IMG/VR virus record: IMGVR_UViG_3300044695_006809
Span: 1-39,833 of that record
Direction: 5' to 3' (one strand)
Origin: a virus
DNA: 39,833 bases
The position numbers and the translations under genes were made by a program. The notes beneath the pieces were generated by a model. It was given only the letters and a program-made list of their open reading frames with translations, searched no databases and was not told the DNA's origin. The number at the start of each line of letters is the position of its first letter. Within the stretch, counting starts at the first letter, position 1. This document shows, piece by piece, positions 22,420-27,567 of this stretch.

Positions 22420-22575
22420 GGCCGCGCATCCATTCACGCGGAAAACTGCACTCGATAAAATCCCCAAAATAATATTTGCACGCAGGAATTGCCCGCTCCA
22501 TACTCCCCCCGTTGCCACCACTGGCAGCCGCTGCATCAACAGCGCTACCCACCCGACAGACACACAGACACGACC
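22420..22575 (+). promoter_or_regulatory. Second copy of promoter and hairpin leader, upstream of the gene at 22576
   Basis: TTGCAC (22476-22481), 17 bp, CATACT (22499-22504), then CCCCCCGTTGCCAC and hairpin CGCTG/CAGCG with loop CATCAA (22529-22544), GACAGACA (22555-22562) and ATG 22576. Large parts match the leader at 21410-21512. A degenerate hairpin CCGCG/CGCGG with a longer CATCCATTCA loop lies at about 22422-22441. Confidence 0.7.
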
Positions 22576-23667
22576 ATGAAAACGCCATCCATCAGCACCC
22601 AGCAAATCGCCAACCTCAAAACCATCCTCGGCAAAAAGCTCTTTGCCATCGCTCTTAAAACGCCCAGCAGCACCAGCAAAAAAGACGTGCTCGCCACCGT
22701 CAAGGCCTGCAAAGGCCGCCGGGCTATGAGCCAGACCGCCGCCGTCGATGGCATCCTCCGCGTGGCAAACCTGATTTCCCAGGCACGCTACGCTCGCAAC
22801 ATGCGCCGCACAGCACCCCGTCGCCAGGCCCAATTCGTCGGCGGTCGCATCTTTGCAGGCCGCGCCGTGCTCGACCACACCGGCAGCCTGGCGCATCGCC
22901 TCCGCCGTCACAAGGTCGGCCCCGCTCGCCGCATCATCGCGGATCTTATGCCCAGCCTCTCCGGCGATGTCAGCGGCCACATCGAATTCGCCGCTGATTT
23001 CGCTGGCGTCACTTTCACCGCCAGCACCAGCAAAGGCGAGCAATACAGCAGCCGCTGCACCTACAGCAAGACTGACGGCGCATGGACCGCCACCATCCAG
23101 GCAGGCTGGAACCTCCACGTTGCCAAGCTCGGCCTCGGCCGCGTCGATGGCATGCCCACGCTAGCCGCACTCCCCGTCGAGTCTGATGTGGACGGTGAGC
23201 AAATCTTCCGCGCCAAATGGCTCGAAAAAGCCCGTGGCTTTGCCGCCCACGTCCGCACCGGCTACATCGTCCGCCGGGTGATCGCGTCCCGCACCTACAC
23301 CGCCCACGCCAGCAGCATCGGCACCGCCCGCAGCCTCATTACTCGGCAGACCCCCGAGAGCATGCGTGCAGCCGATGAGCGGGCCGCAGCCAAGGCCGCC
23401 CAGATCGAGCGCCTTCAGGCCAAACTCGCCGCCAAGCTCGAGGCCGGCCAGCTCAATGGCTACGCCCCAGTTGTCGTTACGATTAGCGACAGCCTCGCCG
23501 TCGGCAATTGCGGCAGCGGCACCCGCAACTGGATCGCCAAGCATCTGCCAGGCCGCACCGCCGCCACCGTCGCCGAGATCGTCCAGATTCCCGACGAGCA
23601 TCCCCGCGTGTTGCTCGCCTGCTTGCATGCCATCCTCCGCGCTCAGCCCGAAACCCTCGCCGCCTAA
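22576..23667 (+). CDS. Hypothetical accessory protein with basic middle region, 363 aa
   Basis: A long protein that I do not recognise. Its N-terminus is basic and Ser/Lys-rich (MKTPSISTQQIANLKTILGK); residues 60-110 contain Arg/Ala clusters (RNMRRTAPRRQAQFVGGR). The C-terminal domain has VVTISDSLAVGNCGSGTRNW, followed by a helix (EHPRVLLACLHAILRAQPET), a pattern seen in some phage and plasmid hypothetical proteins. The ATG at 22576 is chosen from the leader that mirrors the ArdC leader. It may work with ArdC in defence evasion; that is inference. Confidence 0.65.
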   Translation: MKTPSISTQQIANLKTILGKKLFAIALKTPSSTSKKDVLATVKACKGRRAMSQTAAVDGILRVANLISQARYARNMRRTAPRRQAQFVGGRIFAGRAVLDHTGSLAHRLRRHKVGPARRIIADLMPSLSGDVSGHIEFAADFAGVTFTASTSKGEQYSSRCTYSKTDGAWTATIQAGWNLHVAKLGLGRVDGMPTLAALPVESDVDGEQIFRAKWLEKARGFAAHVRTGYIVRRVIASRTYTAHASSIGTARSLITRQTPESMRAADERAAAKAAQIERLQAKLAAKLEAGQLNGYAPVVVTISDSLAVGNCGSGTRNWIAKHLPGRTAATVAEIVQIPDEHPRVLLACLHAILRAQPETLAA

Positions 23668-23681
23668 GTTCCGCCCCGTCT

Positions 23682-23748
23682 GCCCTCGGTCCCCGCCGAG
23701 GGCAGCAGGGACGGCACCCGCCGCACCACCCCCCCCCCCCCCACGACC
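23682..23748 (+). promoter_or_regulatory. Hairpin and C14 tract upstream of the 88-aa gene
   Basis: After the stop of the preceding gene lies a 10-bp hairpin (CTGCCCTCGG/CCGAGGGCAG around TCCCCG) and then 14 consecutive C residues (23729-23742), followed by ACGACC and ATG 23749. The hairpin may be a terminator-like or leader structure, although it lacks a U-tract. The C run is a slippage-prone tract close to the start codon. Confidence 0.6.
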
Positions 23749-24015
23749 ATGAAAACCTACTCAGCCAAAGACCGCGCCGAAATCGCCGCCATGTATCCCG
23801 GCACCTGTTGCCGAGTTTCCAATCTCCGCCACACCCACAGCGACCGCTACACCGGGGAAGGCAACCGTGCCTTCACCACTGAACAAGACGCGCTCGATTA
23901 TTGCGCCGAGCTTGGCGGCGCAGAATGCGACCTCCCCGAATATTATGGAGACATCGCCTTCAGCGCCGATGGCAAACAAATCCGCATTCTTACCCGTTAT
24001 CCCGTCGCCCCATGA
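23749..24015 (+). CDS. Hypothetical accessory protein, 88 aa
   Basis: An 88-residue protein (MKTYSAKDRAEIAAMYPGTC) with several Tyr, Cys and acidic residues; ends in RILTRYPVAP. It resembles small phage proteins with a mixed alpha/beta fold, but no family is recognised. The start overlaps no neighbour, while its stop overlaps the next start (ATGA). A C14 tract lies before the start. Confidence 0.6.
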   Translation: MKTYSAKDRAEIAAMYPGTCCRVSNLRHTHSDRYTGEGNRAFTTEQDALDYCAELGGAECDLPEYYGDIAFSADGKQIRILTRYPVAP

Positions 24016-24299
24016 AAATCGCCGTTGCCCTCCACCACGCCGACGCCGCCCGCATCCTCCATGATGCGGGCGTGCCCGTCCCACGCATCCCCACCGGCTG
24101 CAACACCATCAGCCAGCATTTCACCACCGCCGACGGCCAGCCCGCCCTGGTCGTCAATCAAACCGGCTTCGCCCCCACCCAGGCTGACAACGAGGAGGAG
24201 TGCAACGGCTGCTCCGTTGCCATCGTGCTCGACCCCGTGCCCCAGGCCGAGGCCGTCGCCGCCCTCGAGCAATGGCTCCAAACCATCCTCACCCCATGA
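24012..24299 (+). CDS. Hypothetical accessory protein, 95 aa
   Basis: Starts MKIAVALHHADAARILHDAG and contains a central TGCNTISQHFTTADGQPALV; the C-terminus is helical (AVAALEQWLQTILTP). No family is recognised. It starts and ends in ATGA overlaps with the genes on either side, so the three small genes are one translational unit. Confidence 0.6.
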   Translation: MKIAVALHHADAARILHDAGVPVPRIPTGCNTISQHFTTADGQPALVVNQTGFAPTQADNEEECNGCSVAIVLDPVPQAEAVAALEQWLQTILTP

Positions 24300-24622
24300 G
24301 CCAACATCCGCACATCATCGCCGCAGCCCTCGCCCAGGCCAAAACCCTGCGCCAGCATTACGGCCCCGCCCACGTCATCAACCTAAGCGTTTACGCCTCC
24401 GATGCCGATCTCCGCCAGCTCCGGCCCGAAGACGGCCCCACGGCCACCGCAGCCGAGCAGCGCCAGATCACCGAGGCCGTCGCCGCCGCCCTCCGATCTG
24501 AGGGCCAGCTTGTCAAACTCATCACCCTCCGCGCCGTCGATTACCTCGCCTGGCTCACCACCACCGGCAAAACCAACAACCCTGCCACCCGCGCCGAATG
24601 GCTCACCTGGCAGCAGCCCTGA
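24296..24622 (+). CDS. Hypothetical accessory protein, 108 aa
   Basis: Starts MSQHPHIIAAALAQAKTLRQ and is largely helical, ending LAWLTTTGKTNNPATRAEWL then TWQQP. Unknown function. The ATGA overlap at 24296 links it to the preceding gene. It is the last gene before the third CATCAA hairpin. Confidence 0.6.
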   Translation: MSQHPHIIAAALAQAKTLRQHYGPAHVINLSVYASDADLRQLRPEDGPTATAAEQRQITEAVAAALRSEGQLVKLITLRAVDYLAWLTTTGKTNNPATRAEWLTWQQP

Positions 24623-24637
24623 CCCCTAAACAAAAAC

Positions 24638-24680
24638 GCGGGGCCGCGCATCAACGCGGCCCCGCCACGACAGACAAGCC
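24638..24680 (+). promoter_or_regulatory. Third CATCAA hairpin leader, before the gene at 24681
   Basis: An 11-bp perfect stem (GCGGGGCCGCG and CGCGGCCCCGC) with loop CATCAA lies at 24638-24665, with GACAGACA at 24669-24676, 4 nt before ATG 24681. The same loop and downstream motif occur at the two other leaders with different stems. On the minus strand it is followed by TTTTT, so it could also terminate leftward transcripts from the integrase. Confidence 0.7.
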
Positions 24681-24965
24681 ATGAAATCACCAAAGCAAGC
24701 CCCGAAAGGCCAGCCCCAGCTCAATACCTCCGAGCTTACCACACGCGGCACGCCGCGCAAGCGCGCACCAGGCGCAGGCAGGCCCGCCCTCACCGATCCC
24801 CGTTGTAAAACCCTCCCCCGCGTCTCTGTCGCCGCACACCGGCACCTCCAAAGCATCGCCACCCGCCAAAACATCAGCCTGGCCGATGCCCTCGAAATCG
24901 CCATCACCGACCTCTACCAGCGGTCCAAACCCAGAAAACAACCGGGCGCTCAGCCCCAGGCCTAA
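24681..24965 (+). CDS. RHH-like DNA-binding candidate, 94 aa
   Basis: Basic, Pro-rich first half (KSPKQAPKGQPQLNTSELTT, TPRKRAPGAGRPALTD), then residues about 50-85 with a LPRVSVAAHRHLQSIATRQN strand-helix and ISLADALEIAITDLYQRS helix, similar to ribbon-helix-helix proteins. It probably binds DNA and may regulate its own leader. The gene has its own hairpin leader and ends just before a bidirectional terminator. Confidence 0.6.
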   Translation: MKSPKQAPKGQPQLNTSELTTRGTPRKRAPGAGRPALTDPRCKTLPRVSVAAHRHLQSIATRQNISLADALEIAITDLYQRSKPRKQPGAQPQA

Positions 24966-24985
24966 AAACCCGGCCGCCTAAACAA

Positions 24986-25012
24986 AAAGCCGCAGGCACC
25001 CCCTGCGGCTTT
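24986..25012. terminator. Bidirectional intrinsic terminator between accessory block and integrase
   Basis: AAAGCCGCAGG pairs with CCTGCGGCTTT around CACCC. It is flanked by A-runs on the left and T's on the right, so it can end both the plus-strand accessory block and the leftward integrase transcript. Confidence 0.8.
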
Positions 25013-25048
25013 CTTGTGTCTTCGCTGCGACATGTCGCACCGGATTGT

Positions 25049-26407
25049 TCACCCCGCCCGCAGCCCCACGGCAGGCACCACGCGGTCCTCGCGGCTATAC
25101 CGGCCCGCCATCGCCTCGCTTGTGTGCCCCAGGCCAGCGCCCACCGCCGCCTTGCCACCGAACCGGCGCAGGAGCTGCCCTTTGCGATGCCGCAACAGGT
25201 AAGCCGCGTGCGTGCCTTCCACCCCGCAAGAGCGCAACCAGGTATTCAGCCCCGCGTGCAGTAGCCGCCCGTCCGTTTCATTCCGTGCGCCGATCAGAGA
25301 TCCCGGAGTCATCACCGCCCGCGCCACCTCCACCACCGCCGCCGATACCGGCGTCAGCACCTCCGCGCCATGCTTCGCCGCCGCCACTCGCAACAGCCCG
25401 CCAAAGTCGCTCAGCTCCGCCTCATCCACGCGCCACTCGCTCGCCATCTTCGCCCGCCATTCCGCCGATTCCGCCGCGCTCAGCGCCCGCAGATCCCCAG
25501 GCACCAGCCGCCGCACCGACACCGGACGCATGCCCGTCTCCTCGCAAAGCTGCTCAAATAGCCACACCCGCACGTCTTCATCCCGCAGCCGAGCCAGCGC
25601 CCCGTCAATCCGCGCCATCACCTCCGCCGGGATTTCCTTGTGCCCCTTCGGTCCAGGCAGCGCCAAACGGCACCCCAGAAACTCCGCCAACGGCGGCACA
25701 TTCAGCCCACGCAAAATCTTCGTGCGCGACTTCTCGCCGAAAATCGAATTGATCGAGGTCATGTAAGTTCCGATGGTCGTATTCCACGCCGCTTCCGTCC
25801 GGTCATCCAGCGCAGGCAGTTTCCCCGCCCGCTTGAGATCCCTCAGCAGTGCCCAGCCGTGCTCTGGCATGTTCTTCCCCGCCCCCAAGCCCAGCCAGCC
25901 GCGGCGGCCCGCCTCCTGCCGCAGCTCCGCCCAGTCCAGCTTCAGGTCTGCATTCAGATCCTCCCACTTCAGACAGCCGATGTCCTTCCCCGTCGTCTGC
26001 TCGTAAACCGTCGCCAAGAAATTCAGCCGTTGCGTCCGGTCATCCGGCCCCCGCTCACGGTAAAGCGCCAGCACCTCAGAGACCGGCGTCCACTTCTTGG
26101 GGTTGATCAGCTCTTGCAGCCGGTCCAGCTCACCCCGTTGCAGCATCGCCGTATGCGCCTCCAAAAACTTCTTCGCCCAGCGATGCACGGGTTCCTGACA
26201 CTGTTTGCACCCCGCCCGCGTCTCCACCGGATTCCCAGTTTCAGCCAGGCACTTGTCACAAAGCCTGTAAGGATGCTTCGAGCGCGTCAGCGGCTTCCCC
26301 GTCCCCACAAAAAAGCGCACAATCCACTTCCATTCGTATTGCGGCAGGCCTTCCGGCCTCGCCTTCGGCTGCCGATAAATTGAGTAAGATCCGAGGGATG
26401 TTTTCAT
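25049..26407 (-). CDS. int: Tyrosine-type site-specific recombinase (phage integrase), 452 aa
   Basis: Catalytic motifs of the tyrosine recombinase family are present: ETGMRPVSVRRL (Arg I near 294), HAAYLLRHRKGQLLRRFGG (His/Arg near 400-407), GLGHTSEAMAGRYSRE with the GLGH histidine near 428 and nucleophile Tyr near 437. The N-terminus has two CxxC pairs (CDKC near 50, CKQC near 67), a possible zinc finger for arm-site binding. I chose ATG 26407; a TTG-started frame would add nine residues. It recombines attP with host attB; the adjacent attP carries a tRNA 3' half. Confidence 0.9.
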   Translation of the reverse strand: MKTSLGSYSIYRQPKARPEGLPQYEWKWIVRFFVGTGKPLTRSKHPYRLCDKCLAETGNPVETRAGCKQCQEPVHRWAKKFLEAHTAMLQRGELDRLQELINPKKWTPVSEVLALYRERGPDDRTQRLNFLATVYEQTTGKDIGCLKWEDLNADLKLDWAELRQEAGRRGWLGLGAGKNMPEHGWALLRDLKRAGKLPALDDRTEAAWNTTIGTYMTSINSIFGEKSRTKILRGLNVPPLAEFLGCRLALPGPKGHKEIPAEVMARIDGALARLRDEDVRVWLFEQLCEETGMRPVSVRRLVPGDLRALSAAESAEWRAKMASEWRVDEAELSDFGGLLRVAAAKHGAEVLTPVSAAVVEVARAVMTPGSLIGARNETDGRLLHAGLNTWLRSCGVEGTHAAYLLRHRKGQLLRRFGGKAAVGAGLGHTSEAMAGRYSREDRVVPAVGLRAG

Positions 26408-26422
26408 GCGTGTTTTGGCGGT

Positions 26423-26440
26423 AACAGATTGCAATCTGTT
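26423..26440. promoter_or_regulatory. 18-bp perfect palindrome near the integrase start
   Basis: AACAGATTGCAATCTGTT reads the same on both strands. It lies about 15 bp upstream of the integrase ATG and downstream of its likely -10 box, so it would be a repressor operator or an arm site. The AACAGATTGCAA half also occurs at 19382 and CAGATTGCAA at 20898. Confidence 0.7.
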
Positions 26441-26450
26441 TCTCTGCTAG

Positions 26451-26479
26451 ATGGTATGCTATACGGCATTCCGCCACAA
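26451..26479 (-). promoter_or_regulatory. Candidate integrase promoter
   Basis: On the minus strand TTGTGG (26474-26479) and TACCAT (26451-26456) are separated by 17 bp. The -10 overlaps GCTAGATGGT, a repeated element beside attP, and the palindrome lies immediately downstream. Confidence 0.45.
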
Positions 26480-26603
26480 TTCAACACAAAACAACACAAA
26501 CAAAAACGCATGATTCCGCCCCGTGAAAAACCTTCATGGCCCTGGAACCCTTATAAAATGGGCCTTCCAGCGTGTTTCAGTGCATAAACCAGCCCGTTTT
26601 GGG

Positions 26604-26647
26604 TGGTTGCCTCACAAGGATTCGAACCTTGAATAACAGATTCAGAA
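26604..26647 (-). other. attP core: 3' part of a tRNA-Gln(CUG) gene
   Basis: On the minus strand the sequence runs from the anticodon loop (TTCTGAA, anticodon CUG) through the 3' anticodon strand, a 4-nt variable loop, the T-arm (CAAGG / TTCGAAT / CCTTG), acceptor strand TGAGGCA, discriminator A and CCA. The 5' half of a tRNA is missing: the bases before the loop do not pair. This is what remains in a phage attachment site when a tyrosine integrase uses a tRNA gene, so integration restores the host tRNA 3' end. The 4-nt variable loop favours Gln; Arg(UCU) is a less likely reading. Confidence 0.8.
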
Positions 26648-26794
26648 GGCATTGAGGGCCGCGCTGGAGGCCTTGTAGAATATAGGTTCCAGCGCAAAAC
26701 GCACCGCGCTAGATGGTCAGCTAGATTGATTTACTCACTTGAGCAGGCGCAGCGGCCAGAGTCCGGTCTTCATGCTGCCAGCATAACACGGCTG

Positions 26795-27010
26795 TCAAAT
26801 CTTGCTCTCAGTCTGGCTTAAAACCCCATCGCACACATCCCATCCGAGAGTTATCATTTCGTCCTTCACCCGCCATTTATGCAATAGGGTCGGCTGCGGT
26901 TTAGGTTCGCCGTTCTCGCGTTTCAAAATCCCAATCTCAAAGAACATCAAGCGGTAGTCTGTCCTCGTTACCGGAGCCAAGATAACCCTCCATTCATCCA
27001 TGGTTTTCAT
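26795..27010 (-). CDS. Hypothetical protein, 71 aa
   Basis: Begins MKTMDEWRVILAPVTRTDYR and has alternating hydrophobic and charged stretches with a C-terminal TLGWDVCDGVLSQTESKI. Unknown. It overlaps the TM gene upstream by 17 nt. Its stop lies in a GGCTGTCAAAT sequence also found at the stop of the MazZ-like gene, hinting at a duplicated junction. Confidence 0.55.
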   Translation of the reverse strand: MKTMDEWRVILAPVTRTDYRLMFFEIGILKRENGEPKPQPTLLHKWRVKDEMITLGWDVCDGVLSQTESKI

Positions 27011-27221
27011 AGGCGGCAATTCTGGATTTAGATTTCTTCTCGTCCAGTTTGATCAATTCAGCCTGCGCAGAGTCCCGCTTTGAGATCAACCACTTCTCAA
27101 TCCTTGCAGTGTGTTTAATAACCCATTCAAAGTAACGAAGTAAGCTGCGCAGACATTCAGGCAGAAACCACCACGCCATAATTGCCAGTAGAAATACGCT
27201 TAGCCAAAGTTCTAACTTCAT
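26994..27221 (-). CDS. Small membrane protein, 75 aa
   Basis: One hydrophobic segment (WLSVFLLAIMAWWFLPECL, about residues 6-24) is followed by a basic helical cytoplasmic part (WVIKHTARIEKWLISKRDSA) with a lysine-rich end. Unknown function. It lies near the end of the leftward late operon, next to the dNTP pyrophosphohydrolase-like gene. Superinfection exclusion is one speculative possibility. Confidence 0.6.
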   Translation of the reverse strand: MKLELWLSVFLLAIMAWWFLPECLRSLLRYFEWVIKHTARIEKWLISKRDSAQAELIKLDEKKSKSRIAAYENHG

Positions 27222-27242
27222 GGCCGCATGCTACCATGGCTG

Positions 27243-27566
27243 TCAAATGGGTGCTCCGGGCCGATTGTCCACCAAGGTGCCTGCGTGGCGGGCATCGAGC
27301 ACGATGGCGCAGCCTGCGGCGACGTGGCCGAGGTGGTGGGCGGCGCTTTCGGGGTCGAGGTCTTCGCCTTCGAGCACGCAGTCGATGTGGCGTTTCATCG
27401 CGCCTAGGTAGGTCATGAGGTCCACCTTGTTCTGCCGCCAGTTCCAGGGGCCGTATTTGCGAGCGCCGAGAGTCAGCGCTGCTGCCACCTCCCGGCTGAA
27501 GACCGGCGGCAGGAGCTGGAGTTGCGGTTTCATGGCACCGGCTGCGCCTTTGGGGTCGGTGCTCAT
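27243..27566 (-). CDS. DUF5664 / dATP-dGTP diphosphohydrolase-like (MazZ-type) protein, 107 aa
   Basis: The middle carries GARKYGPWNWRQNKVDLMTY, then RHIDCVLEGEDLDPESAAHH and LGHVAAGCAIVLDARHAG, the 'KY...NWR..Y..A..RH...GE..D.ES..HL.H' pattern of the dATP/dGTP diphosphohydrolase N-terminal family, which includes the MazZ nucleotide-pool enzyme of Z-genome phages. It would hydrolyse a dNTP to the monophosphate. No DatZ/PurZ partners are seen, so general dNTP housekeeping is as likely as base replacement. I chose ATG 27566; it starts 1 nt from the polyvalent protein stop. Confidence 0.75.
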   Translation of the reverse strand: MSTDPKGAAGAMKPQLQLLPPVFSREVAAALTLGARKYGPWNWRQNKVDLMTYLGAMKRHIDCVLEGEDLDPESAAHHLGHVAAGCAIVLDARHAGTLVDNRPGAPI

Positions 27567-27567
27567 G

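Larger units (their letters stand above)
26435..26794. other. attP region (non-coding, about 360 bp)
   Basis: Between integrase and the late-operon end. Besides the core it holds GCTAGATGGT at 26446-26455 and 26708-26717, TTCCAGCG at 26565-26572 and 26687-26694, an inverted CGCTGGA near 26662, and a duplicated sequence near 26773-26800. These are possible arm-type binding sites for integrase and an excisionase; there is no further gene. Confidence 0.55.

Noticed and set aside
25045-25752. Plus-strand frames across the integrase
   Set aside because: Pro/Arg-rich antisense shadows of the integrase gene.
26604-26647. Functional tRNA gene
   Set aside because: Only the 3' part is present; bases before the anticodon loop do not pair, so this is an att remnant.
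26771-26783. ATGCTG/CAGCAT as a terminator of the late operon
   Set aside because: The loop would be one to three bases and there is no U-tract.
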